Shown here: in pieces, positions 1-12,547 of the stretch | Numbering within the stretch: position 1 is the first letter of the stretch | Layout of the letters: each line of letters opens with the position of its first letter | Assembly: GCA_029817715.1 (NCBI GenBank) | Contig: JARUPY010000271.1 | Span: 558,001-622,000, forward strand | Reading direction: 5' to 3' | DNA: 64,000 bases | Source of the DNA: Melastoma dodecandrum | Taxonomy: Eukaryota > Streptophyta > Magnoliopsida > Myrtales > Melastomataceae | Translations under genes and position numbers: made by a program | Notes under the pieces: generated by a model | Database searches by the model: none | The model's input: only the letters and a program-made list of their open reading frames with translations | What the model was told of the DNA's origin: nothing

Positions 1-330
1 GCTCAACAGAGAAAAACATAGTGTGTTCCTCCGTAGCAAGCCACAAAAAGATGGGGCCTTCCATCTAGGCGCATTCGCGGGAGCTAAATATGTTCGCGCC
101 TCGGAAAGCTGGGAACATTGATCCCAGCGAGGAAAGCAATGGAAGAAACTTATACACAACTAGGGAAAGTAACCCTCAGGCTGACATCGGCATATGATCC
201 ATTAAGGCGCCTGGAATGATCCCTCTCAATTTGGCTGCTGCAGCAAAATTATTTCCTACCCAGTAACGAGGTTGCTGGGATGGATGCCAATCTGAAGAGT
301 CGTGCGGAGTGCTAGCCTTTCCTCGAATCT
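1..330. other. 3' flank of NAA15
   Basis: This is sequence downstream of the NAA15 stop codon, which is read on the minus strand. It probably holds the NAA15 3' UTR and polyadenylation region. No open frame here resembles a known protein and I see no repeat. Confidence 0.5.
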
Positions 331-3300
331 TCAAATGGAAAGATCCTTAAAGCCCTCCAATTTTCCATTCGATGCAACATAATCCACACTGGTACCACCA
401 CCAGGATGGGCGGGACTTCCATTTTCAGGATTCTTAGAGATCTGATTGTATGATGAATTGGGAACTGCAGAGCTACGAGATCCTCCAAAGTAGGTAGAAT
501 AGGGGAAGTATTCGGCACATCGTAGTTTCCATCCTAGAATAACAAGCATGGATGAAATAAGCACAACGCAAAATGCTTCCACAGGAAAATACCGCAGCTA
601 TTCTGCCAATAAATCGAGAGAATATGGCAAGTCTAGGAACAAAATACTTACTAGATGCCGCATCCTTGTCAACTAATGCTGATTCCAGAACCTTGTGCAC
701 AGATATACAGTCTTTAAGTTTCCACTCCCTGATTGATCCTAGGGCTCCACATCTATCACAAGACAATGCAGAAGTCTTGCTTTAAGGAGAAGCCAGAGTG
801 GGTACAAAACCATTTAAGCCTTTTCACACTAAGAAGCACAAGGGCAGGACCGAAAAGGAAAATAAACCGGACAATTACCTCGACACTAGATTATTGATCG
901 AATCTTCAATTAATCTGACAGCCTTCAGCTTATTGCTGGGCTCCAAAAGATGCAGCATTTCAGCAGCTGCAGCTCTATGCATCAAGGAATCTGCTACAAA
1001 CAATGAGGATGAGAACTTCAAAACAACATCCACCCCTTGTATTTATGTTGTAGTCTTATGTATGAGAATGATAACCTTCGTGGTTGCGCAGAAAAATATC
1101 ATTTGCCTCCAACAAAGATTTCCCATGTAGAGAACTACAAAAAGGAAAACATGGCAAATGTTTTACAATACAATACACAAAAATAAGCAAGGTACAAAAA
1201 ATCTGTCTGAAGGACAAAGTCAAATACAACCTTATCTCTGGGCGCTCTACATCAAGAACGGACCAAATAAGCTTCTCTGATTCCGTCACTGGGGTAGGCA
1301 GAGAGGCCACTCGATGAAAGAATCTTATCTGCAATACGTCACATGGTTAGCGGTTGTGTAAAGGCACTGCATTTATTAGCAATCAGATCTCACTAATGCA
1401 AAATTTAGTTCCGTAATTCCCAAAATCACGTAGCTGTATGCACAATGCCTTCACCGGAATGTCAGTATCACACAAAGATATGCGAACAAAGGAGCTTAAT
1501 ATGCATGTATTCTCGGTATACATGGAGCGGAGACCATACCAAGCATCGATGCGTGCCTGGGTTTTCAGCATCCAACCTTATCAGCTGCTTTACTGCCTAC
1601 ATACAAGGCATGTTAGAAATAGAAGATGACCACTCAAATAAAAAGGGGCTATTAGGCTTGGTTACAATGCATCCACCATTATAACAGATACTACACAAAT
1701 TCCGCATGTGACCAAAAGACTGACTCTTGATGCTCATTATTTTTGTTTCATCATCTCAAGTACCTGGAAAGCAAGTAAAATCTTCTGCTTTCGCATGTTC
1801 ACTTCAAACGAGAGGATATGTGTTTCTATGGAATCAGAGGAGTTCTTTTGAAGTAATTTTAAGTACTTCGAGGCTTCTGATAGAGGATCTTCAACCTATC
1901 ATCAGATAATTCAATAATTGAATACCAAGTCCGTTGGCTATATTTAATGGATGAATAGCCCTGTTGTGAAGCCAAAAGCAGAACAGAAACCTGCAACAAC
2001 TTCTCCCCGTGAGGATCAGGATCAACAGGCTTCGTATTCTTTTTCCCTGACTTCGAGGTAACATTTGAATCCTCATTTTTAACTTCAGCTTCCTTTTGAA
2101 CAAAGAGAGTCAGAATAAGCGCAACACTTAGAGAAGAGAGAAAACAACATTATGCAGTTGAAATAGTACCTTCTTAGCACGTGCTTCAGCCTTCCTCTGT
2201 TTTTGTCTCAATTTCTTTTTCTGAGAGGGAGGCAACTTTGACATCTCATCGTCCTCTTCAGCAGTTGACTTCATTGGAGAATCGAATAACTTGAGGTAAC
2301 ATCTGAATTTCAACTGACTAATCAGATAAAACAGGTGAAATATGCAAGTGAAGACAACCAATGAAGAAATAGACCAATTTACAGGATAGCTCCTGCGGCG
2401 GCTTTACGGAAATATGAATGAGAATGCAAACGATCTTGAAATTTCAGCATTTCTACATAAGCCCGTAAAGTCATTTTCCTCAAGCAATATGAGTGGAAGT
2501 CGAATTGATCCTCTGTAATGTCACCATAATGCTTCTCCACAGCTAGAAACTTTTTTAAGGCTTGTCCCAGATCATTTTGGCGATAATGACTTTCGCCTGA
2601 TGCAAGCTCATACCTGTCAGCCAGGACATAGACTATTAGAGAATGCAATAAGATATAGCACCAAAACAATTACCCAAGCAGAGGTTCGGGGGCAAATACC
2701 ACATGCACTGCATATCATGCAAGTTATTGTGCTGTTCCCCTTCTTTTGTGAATAATACAGCTGTTTTTTCGGCTACAGCCACCTTCAAGAAAATATACGA
2801 GACTTAAAACTAAGCGAGTCTTAGAAAAATCAATCTAAAGTATTGAAACCAATAAAACGGCTAAAAAACCTGATCCGCTTGCAGCATTCTCTTCACGCAC
2901 TCACTATTGATGTATCTATCAGCAAGATCCATACATCTAGCCTCATCCGCAAAGGCAGCTGCAGCAGCCATATCACCAGCATGCTTCAGAATCCGACTCT
3001 GGAGCCAGAAAGGCAGTTCTGTGAGCAGATATGAACCCTAGTGGGTCTAGAATACAGCAACTTGCAGCAACTGACAATGAAATACCTTGACAGAATATAG
3101 ATCAATCACCGTCGGAGTATGTCCTATGGCTTCATCTATTTTTGAAAGGGAAACATCATACAGCCCCCTCCTGTCATAATGCTGCAACAAATATAGGGTG
3201 TTTAATAAGCAAAGCATTTTCTGGAGGTGTTCAAATTGCTTAAAACTGTTCCTGAATGCAACAATGATAATGGACGGAAAGCACACGTCTCAAATGAGTG

Positions 3301-6300
3301 TTGGACATTAGTTTCAAATATCAATCATGCATCCACCGGAAATAGAGCAACGTTTATAAGGAGCTAGACAAGAACATCTAGTCGATCCAAATGGGCATCA
3401 CCAGGTTGAATAACATGAGACTTCTCATATTCTAGTGATAGTAAATGAGATACAAGTCTGGTGTTGAGATTTTATGTTGTCACAGAAGGAGGGACTTTGG
3501 ATTAACCCACTTTAACAGCTAGTTTTAGAGTGATAGGCTGTCTAGTTAAGATATAGACAAGAATAATAGAAAAAAGGTGATAAAAGTTCAATATTCCAAA
3601 CAATTACTAGTTCTGATTTCGACACAATCTTCATGTTGGGGTTAAGCAGCGAACTGTAAGGAAACAACAGGACTAAAGGTCAAAATATTTGGGGATGTCA
3701 TCACCTATTAGCTTTAGTTTCAGGGTTATAGCTTCATTGCTATGGATATCATATCAGAAATGGCGGCGTAGTGAAATGAAATAGAAGATTTCACACAAAC
3801 AGCCATCCAAGATGAACGGAATTGAAGGGCCCAATAATAAACTTTTAGGTTTTTTAAGGACCCACAAGAAAGTCTTAGAACGAAAAAATCAAAACACTGA
3901 CATAATTGTCCTTTGTGAGTCAAAAGTTCCAATTAATAGTAGAAAAAGATACATGATATGATATTTGAATATCCCTAAGGATGCAACTTAATAAAAAAAT
4001 CTTAGAATAAGAACAATTTTGCTCTCGTCAAGAAATTTGAAGAATGAGATACCAAACCTGGGCTAACAAAAACAAAGTCCACATGAGTGTAGATGGTGGT
4101 TCTCTCTCTTCCCTGCTCCACCAATCATGAAAAAAGAAAGAAAATGAATCAAATAATCACAAGGCACAAACTTTAAAAACAGTCAACGGAACTACCTTCC
4201 AGGATACCCTCCAGTCATTCTTACGGAATCTTCGATTTCGAGAAATATTTGCTCGAGAATATCTGCCTACAGAATAGAAAGAAATTAAGACTTGTGGTAG
4301 AGCATCACATCAAACAATGATTCTGAACTATTTACCATGACAAATGTTAATCTACCCACACTAGAAGTTCACACAGAAGCAATAGCATGAAAAGCCATCG
4401 GAAAACTACGCATTATATTACTAACATCAGTCAGCCAAGGTAATCTACAAATTGAGACTATCAGAGCATAAGCATAATAAATCTGAGGCATAATCCAGAC
4501 TATGATGCAATATCAGAAAATCCAATATAAAGAAGAGGCCAACTGCAGAATAAAAACAACAATATCTAACAATTTTTAGATAGCATACTTTTTAATACGG
4601 AGCCACTCTTAACTCAACATATTCTCACCTTTCCAGATTGATTGTAAAGAGAAGAAAGATCTGAGAACAATGAGGGAACTCCCTGAGAAAGTGTGTTAAT
4701 CGTCAGAATTAGGTCAATCAATGTTTGAGTTCATCAAACACATCAATTCACCAACATATGTAGGATTACCTTCGATAGAAGAGGCTTTATGTAGTTAACT
4801 GTTGCTTCCCGGAACTTATCGCCTTGTAGGAAATCAAGAGGTATTCTCTACAACAAATGACAGTTAAATTGTTTCATGAAAGATGCCTTCATATAAGCAA
4901 TTCAACTGAACATACCACTGGAAGAGAATAAGCATCAGAGCCCAAAATGGACCAAGAAACGGGAGAGCCCCAAAACATGTCAAGATATCCATGTAGTAAT
5001 TTTTCTAATAGCAAATGACTGTATCAAGTACAGGCTAATAATTAAGCCCCTTTAGAAACATCATCTTATCATCGATAAAAGAAGTTATGGATGAAGACAT
5101 AATTATCTGATAAACTTCGGTAGTAGCAACAACTTATCATTTGGTATCATACTACAAGGAAATGGACCAATAACAATTTCTCAAATCTGCTTCCAGGACC
5201 GCACTGTTTTCAAGCAGTACTTACAACCACAAAAACTGGTATAATTCTAGTATTGCCTGTATATTTCCTGCAAAACCTTTGCACATTCAAGACTTGAATC
5301 TTCTAATCACCGACTCAAAGCCCGGTTATTGCAGGAATATAGTCCACAACCACTGAGGTACATTCACAGATTGGTCTCAATTGCAAGTTGGAGAACAACA
5401 AATATAGTAATAAAATAAATTTCACCTTAACAGCAGAGGACCGGGGAAATTGTTCCTCCAGGGATGCGTACAAGTTATTCAATCGATCTATCTCATCAGA
5501 AGAATACTGCCCATCATCACGGTATAGACCATAACATTTCTGCAGCCCCTCATAATATCTGAGAAAGCAAAATACATGGAAATAGATTGAATCATCCACA
5601 CCAAATCAACAACTAAAACACCTTTGTCATGCCAAGAAAGAAACACATAAGCTTTGACACCCATTTGGAGTTCATGCTAGCAAAAGGATAACCCAAGTAA
5701 TATGGAAAGGCATGACATCCAGCATAAATGACAAGCATCAATTTACCAATATTGAACCACTGAACCTTGAGTACGATAAGGTCAATGCAAAACTAACCCA
5801 AGAATATGACGTCATACTACAAGAGGAGGAGCACCTTTGGCATATGAAATCAAGAGCTAACTAGATCATTGAGGGAGAGAGAAATAAAAAATTCTTCTAT
5901 GCATCTACTTTAGCTAGGAGAAGAGCAAACAAGATAAGCAGACTAAGAATAGACGGCTCATGGATAGAAGACTCCAAGGAATTAATAAACCACATCAGAG
6001 CAACCCTTCAGATCAGGTACTCCACATCCACAAGACACGAAACTGCAATGCAAAAACTCAAACACCTCCTACCAGGCTTACCAACAATCAGCCCGCTAGT
6101 ACACAGTCACCTGGAAAGACAATGCGACTTGAAGGAACTAAAAGAGGCCCTATTCTCGCTGAATCCTACAAAAGCTCCTGGCCCGGACGGCATCCACCCT
6201 ATTCTCTTCAAGAAAGACTGGGATATTGTGCAACACTCCCTTTTACAGCTAGCCAAAATAATTCTCAGCTCAAAAGAGATCCCTAAGGAACTAGGAGACA

Positions 6301-9300
6301 CGACGTTGGTACTGGTACCTAAGATCTATTGTCCAGAGACGATCAACCAATTGAGGCCCATCTCCCTCTACAACACAGCGTACAAACTCGTCCCCAAGGT
6401 CCTGGTGAATAGATTACGACCAATCATGAGAGACCTAGTGTCCCCATACCAAAGTAGTTTCCAACGGGGAATTAGGCCAAGCGATAACTACATCATAACC
6501 CAGGAAATAATACACTCCTTCACCACTAAAAAGGGCAGCAAAGGACACTTTGCCATCAAGGTGGACTTAAACAAGGCCTTTGACCAGAGAAGTTCATCCA
6601 AAAGATTCTAGTCTTCTTCAACTTTCCCAGCGGACTAATACAACTGATCGTAAGCTGTATCTCAAGCACGGAGTATACTATACTATTCAACGATGGACAG
6701 CTACAACCGATCACACCATCAAGAGGTCTAAGACAGGGAGATCTGTTGTCACCCTATCTATTCATCCTATGCATGGAGTATCTGGGGATCATCATCGAGA
6801 AGGAATGTGCAAAAGGGAACTGAAAAAAGGTACCAGCTAGTAGAGGACGCCCGCCTTTCTCACATCTTTTCTTCGCAGACGACTTATTACTATTCGGTGA
6901 GGTAACATTGAAGAATGCAAACGCAGTCAAAAGGGCCCTTCAAAATTTCTATAAACTATCAGGACAAGAGGGCAACCCGGAAAAGGGTAAAATCATGTAT
7001 TCGACCAATGTCACTCGGAGAAGAGCAAGAAAACTATCCCGAAAGACAGGATCCGCAAACACAGACAACCAAGGGATATACTTGGGCTTTGCACTCAGAA
7101 CAGGGGGCAGAAACAGACACCTATACAACTCAATCGTGGATAGAGTACGATCTAAACTAGCTGGTTGGCAGACAAAACTGCTATCTAAGGCTGCAAGGGT
7201 GGTTGTCATAAAATCAGTGGCTGAATCAGTCCCAGCTTATCAAATGTCATGTACCTACCTACCGAGGAAGATACACGAGGAACTCGACAAAATTAATAGG
7301 AATTTTCTCTGGGGATCCTCACAAGAAAAGAGGAAAATGCATCTCATCAACTAGACTCAACTCAATAAAAGCAAGGAATGTGGTGGAATCGGACTCTTTC
7401 AAGCAAAACACATGAAAGTTGCGCTATTAAGTAGTCTCCATTGGAGATTTCTAACAAACAGGGAGGCTCACTGGAGCAGAGTCATAACCAGCAAGTATGG
7501 CCAAATGCTTGAAAACAGGAAGCAAGGTTCAGGCATCCTTAAAGCTCTCAATAAAAGGAAATAAATAACCGAACGAGGCACTAGGATCTTCATCAAAAGT
7601 GGGCTACAAACCAGATTCTGGGAGGACGACTGGCTAGGATGTGGAAAACTCAAGGATAAGATAATAGGACCGCTAAAAAAGCTGGAGAAGTAAAAAATAG
7701 TGGCAAGCTACTACATTGACAGAACTTAGCAAAGACAGGGAGTCACTACCCTTCTACCCAACGCCATATGGGCACAAATCAACAGCACCATCCTGTCACA
7801 TGGCAAGGACAGAATCGCATGGAAATTCACAAGCGATGGAGAACTATCTACTGCATCAGCCTACAACCTAATACACAGACATAACCGCCTTAGCATAAAC
7901 CAATCTCACTTGGATTTGAAAATTGTTTATACTACCAAAGCATAAATTATTCATCTGGCAAGCGTGGTGGAACAGACTGCCCGCTCGGGACATCCTCTCC
8001 TCCAGAAACGTGGTGAATGGGCAGTCTGTTCCACCGCGCTGAGAAGATGTCCCGAGTGGGCAGTCTGTTCCACCACGCTTGCAAGATGAATAATTTTTGC
8101 TTTGGTAGTAAAGGCAATTTCCAAATCCAAGTGAGATTGGTTTATGCTAAGGCGGTTATATCTGTGTGTGATAGGTTGTAGGTTGATGCAGTAGATAATT
8201 CTCCATCGCTTGTGAATTTCCATGCGATTCTGTTATTGCCATGTAACAGGATGGTGCTGTTGATTTGTGCCCATATGGCGTCGGTTAGGAGGGTAGTGGT
8301 TCCCTGTCTTTGCCAGGTTCTGTCAATGTAGTAGCTTGCCACTGTTTTTTCCTTCTCCAGCTTGTTTAGCGGTCCTATTATCTTATCTTTTAGTTTCCCA
8401 CATCCTCTCACCCTGATTACTCCTCCAACTTACCTGCCGACAAACGACCATTGAAACCCTAGCAGGTAGCGGATTGACATAGTTACCCTCAGAAAACCTA
8501 CCCTTTACCCTCAACACTGGTGCATTTGCGAAACAAGATCACCTTGGGAGGAGTAATAAGGGACCAGAGGGGAACATGGATTGGAGGATTCACCAAAAAA
8601 GCCTCTAACATGAATAGCTTTATGGCTAAAGCTTCAGCATTCATAGAAGGCATCTGCCTAGCCAAACACTTAGGGCTACCGACACAGGCAATCCAAATAG
8701 ACGTAAAGACTCTCCTCCACTGCCTGACAGGTTCAAAACAGCCACCCCCACTAACTTCTCCTCTTGTGGTTAAATGCAGATCGCTATTAAGTGATTTCGA
8801 TGAACCACATGGAGACAAGCTGGCAAAAAAAGTGATGAACCAAGACAAAGAATCTATCACCTTTTGCTACCCGCCGGATTTTGTGATAGATGTTTTACAT
8901 GGAGATTTGTCATATTTTGAAACTACAGGGGTCTTACAGACCCCAAATTCCGTAGTTTGAACTATTTATCTAATCTAAGATATCCCCGTCTACCAAAAAA
9001 AAGTCAATGCAAAACAACCAGAACAACTAAAGGCAAAGAATTGCAGCCATTATAGTCACTCAAGTAGTTACCCGTAATTGTCTGGATTCACAGACAGTAA
9101 TATCCTGTAAAGTTGACCACCTTCTTCGAAACGACCAAGCTTCACTAAAAGGGTAACCTCTTGTTCTTTACAAGCCAGTTTATCAACCTAATAATTCATC
9201 CAGACAACTGCTAAGCAATTGAATAAAATAAAGATAAATTACTACTGAAATGCTTACAATTTTTATCTCTTTCTTGCGCAGTTCTGAAAGGGCTTTATCA

Positions 9301-12192
9301 AGCAGCCCGCACTCTTCCATCAATGATATCTGTGATAAATGATCAATCAAAATGATATAGAGCCAAGCACGCCTCTTCACTGTGGAAAACTAACTAATTA
9401 ATAGAACTTTACGTGTAAGGAAAAATCCCTTCGGGAGAAAGTCTTTCAAGAAATAAGTTAGTTGTTATGAAGATGCTCACAATGACATTTATTCCAGATT
9501 AAAATTTCACATTTTGATCACCGAAAGAATGGTTTGCAAATGAAAAGAGCACCGTCACTCAGCCAAAACTATGAAATAATGAAGAATTCAAACTTTCTGC
9601 AGTGACAAAAAATATTTGTTTGGAAAGTAATCTAAACTGGCCATAATTGAGAGCATCAAACTGCACTAGAATTCGGTACGTTTTTTTCATAATTCCATTG
9701 TAACTTATGAGTTGCCTGATTGGCCAGTTCTTTTCTTAAAATGATGCATCCTTTTGAGGAAAAATGAATTATCTTGTCAAAACAACCACATACAAGAATT
9801 CTAGTGACTAAGGTAAGGTACTTTTTTATTCAGCATTAGCACTATTACTTTATTAATGCGACAACCAAATGGTACCTTATATAACAGCATTTCCCCATGT
9901 TCACAACGCTCATTCTCCGGAGGATGATCCTCTTCAAGTGTCCCTTCATAGGCTTCTAAAATATCAATTGCCTTTGAGGGGCTACCATTTTAAAACAATC
10001 AAAAGGAAAAGGATAAGCCATTTCATAAAGGGAAAAAAAACAATAAAACTCAAGGATTCCAATAAATCTGCATATTTCCAAATTATCAGATGTAATTACA
10101 CAGACGTTTTCTTCTTTATTAAAAGGCACATCAGAATTTAAAGTCAAGCCCACAAATAGAGGAGACAACTGAATAATTAAGGTTCCACTACAACTGAACC
10201 CCTTTTGTCCAAATCCAATATTAGAGTTCCACCAAAAGAATACCCAAGAAATACAAAACTACTGCAAAGGAAATGGAAGTTTTGAAGAATCTTACTCAGA
10301 ATTCAAATGATGAGAAACAGCAAAGCCAATCCAGTTCATACGGTGATTAGGCTTGAGAGTCAATAACTGTTGCCTTGTCTCAACAAATCCCGCCAAATCT
10401 CGCATTTGTGCCTGTCAAATTAAAAGGAAATGATGAGCCAAATCCAGAAACTAGAATTGCAGTTCAATAAAATTTTCGAAATTAGAACAACTAAAAACCC
10501 GAGAAAGAAGGATGATCATTCAATATAGAAACCTGTAAAAGAGAGAGATCTCGCAATATCTCAATGTTGTCGGGATCTATTCTCAATGCATTACGGTAGC
10601 ATTTTATAGCTTCCCTGTACTCTCTGTCTGATCTATATAATAGACCATATACATGCCAGCACACATGACTCTTCAGATCATTCTGCATCAAGAGAATACT
10701 AATCAGAATGTGTGAGCTGAGCTTAATATCAAAACAATACAAGAACTCTGGACAAAATCAACCTTCAGTCCCTGCCGCACAAGTTCGTATGCCTCGGTTT
10801 TCCGGTCCATGCAGTTAAGAGTTAATCCCTTCATTGATAAGGTTTCTGGAAACAAGGAACAATCTATCAGAGAAAAAACCTAAATCTGGAAACGAAGGAA
10901 TAATATAGCAGAAAGACATGGCTAAACAGGTTATACAACCACAAGCCCTTCCATATATCCACTTCATCGATTCTTCTGGGATCACTCGAGATAAGACACT
11001 AAATTTTGTTTTTCATGTCATTTATTTCATTTTATTAGGTTTTTCTTAAAAAAGGAAGAACAAATGGCAATTACGAACTGGAATTTCGCTCAAAAAGATA
11101 TGGAAAGAGAAGTCAAAATGGCCGAAACACTAGCGGATATTCCTGCTTAGAAAACATTGAACATAGTTCAAATATTTATCATCCTAATTGTCTCACCTAC
11201 TGCCTTTCTCCAATATAAATGCTCGAAAATCAACCATACCTAGATTCATGAAAGTCCATTCTGCATTCCCCCTATACAGGTGTAATCTTATTACCCCAAC
11301 CCACTCCCCACATCCCCCTTTTTCCTTCTTTCTCTTTCTCTTCAATCGATGAAAGCCAGCAGACTATGCCACCAGCAGCTTAACATGATTAGTCACCGTG
11401 CGTCAATTACAAGATTTTCATCCACTTCTGACGCCTAAGCATTTCCGATGAATAGGGCATTGGTGGATGCTCTTTTACCACAATCTTGTTGTTCAGCCCC
11501 AAATCCTATTGGGCACCTTAGAATCTATCACTCGCTATGATGAAATCAAGCATCTAGAATTCTCACCAACTGGAACACTATCCCAATGACGATGAACACC
11601 CAGGGACACAAGAATGAATTACCTCCATGTTCGGGAAACTTCTTCAAGATAGAATCCGCGGCCTTCAATCCCTTCTTATACTGCTTAGTCTCATAAGATT
11701 TCTGCACATTGAAACGAACTAAAAGATCTTGCAAACGAAGCTAACCGATGAAGCTGAGTTCGAGAAAGATATCAAGCACTTGACACGACAGCTGCCCAAC
11801 TGTTTAGTTACTAAAGACAACGGAATCGTCAACTAATTACAGAAACAGAAAGGAAAACTCAATGGAAGACGACCGGTTATAAAGAAGATGCATGACAGTT
11901 AGCCATTTGCATCTGTTCTGCAATTATCTCAAACATCTGCTGAGAAATCGATAAGTAGCCCGCGTTACTCATCCAACAATTAACGGTCCAAAGCTAGGGG
12001 TCATAAGGCACTGGTTCAGGAGGAGGAGGCGGCGGCAGCGGCGGAGACGGCCGAATTGACTTAAAAGGCAGACCAGAAAACGGAACCAATTCCCTCCTCA
12101 GAAGAAAGATACAAGGAAAAGACAGAAGGAGGGGAACTCACGACGATGAGCTTGAAGAGACCGGCCTCTTTGTTCGGGAGCGACGACCCCAT
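331..12192 (-). CDS. NAA15: N-terminal acetyltransferase A auxiliary subunit NAA15
   Basis: Auxiliary, ribosome-anchoring subunit of the NatA complex, which acetylates nascent chains co-translationally together with the catalytic subunit NAA10. I assembled 26 exons, all in phase: 12192-12142, 11701-11623, 10845-10763, 10682-10533, 10411-10296, 9981-9876, 9329-9258, 9187-9072, 5558-5426, 4847-4770, 4682-4629, 4266-4196, 4112-4058, 3181-3086, 2998-2870, 2782-2700, 2613-2383, 2302-2170, 2092-1991, 1895-1764, 1596-1540, 1328-1231, 1134-1076, 990-879, 752-652, 533-331. They sum to 2700 nt, or 899 residues, the usual plant length. The start is [20 protein letters not shown]-type helical repeats run through the protein, for example [21 protein letters not shown] lysine/arginine-rich stretch ([17 protein letters not shown], about residues 595-612) fits a ribosome-binding tail. 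Intron 8 is 3.5 kb long because of a LINE insertion. The ATG lies only 355 bp from the XRCC1 stop. Confidence 0.95.
5781..5793. repeat. Target-site duplication, left copy
   Basis: The 13-mer GTCAATGCAAAAC occurs here and again at 9003-9015, immediately after an A8 tract. The two copies bracket the LINE, which marks them as the target-site duplication made at integration. Confidence 0.9.
5830..7354 (+). pseudogene. LINE reverse transcriptase, decayed
   Basis: Reverse-transcriptase blocks appear in the expected order: [19 protein letters not shown] (near 6150), [13 protein letters not shown] (near 6350), [12 protein letters not shown] (near 6550), [12 protein letters not shown] (near 6735) and the catalytic FADDLLLFG (near 6873-6899). 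A frameshift or small deletion follows the KAFD motif and in-frame stops occur before the FADD block. The longest clean stretch is 6048-6611. The catalytic Asp pair of FADD is still encoded, but no continuous enzyme can be made. Confidence 0.9.
7636..7994 (+). repeat. Left arm of 360-bp inverted repeat
   Basis: This segment of the LINE is repeated as its reverse complement at 8046-8406, separated by a 51-bp spacer. By eye the arms are about 90% identical over 360 bp. The left arm is in the sense orientation of the LINE and carries in-frame stops. Confidence 0.9.
8046..8406 (-). repeat. Right arm of 360-bp inverted repeat
   Basis: Inverted copy of 7636-7994. Read on the minus strand it gives an uninterrupted LINE frame through the corresponding region (8142-8411, including [17 protein letters not shown]), whereas the left arm has several stops there. 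It may therefore derive from a less decayed LINE copy. The central part also holds a second, tandem copy of a motif containing GGGCAGTCTGTTCCACC. Confidence 0.88.
8520..8960 (+). pseudogene. LINE RNase H domain, decayed
   Basis: The frame [19 protein letters not shown]...[15 protein letters not shown]...QIDVKTLL matches the RNase H domain that plant L1 elements carry after reverse transcriptase. The second and third acidic positions (E of FIEG, D of QIDV) can be seen. The usual first TDGA block is altered: the bases just upstream read N-T-G-A in another frame and lack the Asp. It ends just before the A-tail of the element. Confidence 0.8.
9003..9015. repeat. Target-site duplication, right copy
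   Basis: GTCAATGCAAAAC directly follows the A-tract of the LINE and is identical to 5781-5793. Confidence 0.9.
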
Positions 12193-12547
12193 CCCTTCGC
12201 CAACGACGAACGAAAACAAACACCGGTAGAAGGTTTCCTGTAGAGGCCGACGACGACGATGCTGTGCGGGCGAGTGAAGGGGATCTTGTGTGACGCAGCC
12301 CTAGCGCAACCTTATTGGGTGCCCAGCTACAGCAACTGTCTCCCTTTGTCCCATTTCTTCTTTTATTTTTTTCACCTTTCTGAGGTTTAGGGCAACCTGG
12401 GACAACGCCGGTTTAACCGAACCGATCGAGACGGTCTGATTCCGGACCGGGGGAGGAGCTTAAACGCCGACCCCGGGGGCATTGCATTGACAAAAAGACT
12501 TGATACTTCAGCATTGAGAGAAAGACATGCTTTACATTGGATTAAAG
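12193..12547. promoter_or_regulatory. NAA15 promoter / XRCC1 3' region
   Basis: These 355 bp separate the NAA15 start codon from the XRCC1 stop codon, with both genes on the minus strand. They must hold both the XRCC1 3' UTR and the NAA15 promoter and leader. No TATA box is convincing. The tightness suggests partly overlapping transcription units. Confidence 0.5.

Larger units (their letters stand above)
5794..9002 (+). mobile_element. 5'-truncated plant L1-type LINE retrotransposon
   Basis: This is a non-LTR retrotransposon in NAA15 intron 8, in the opposite orientation to NAA15. The order is a partial reverse transcriptase (about 5830-7350), the zinc-knuckle region downstream of it, an internal inverted repeat (7636-8406) and an RNase H domain (8520-8960). 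It ends in A8 followed by the 13-bp target-site duplication GTCAATGCAAAAC. No endonuclease domain is present, so the copy was truncated at its 5' end on insertion. Reading frames are interrupted by several stops and frameshifts, so it cannot move by itself. An RNase H domain after the RT is typical of plant L1 elements. Being intronic and antisense, it is probably removed with the intron. Confidence 0.95.
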
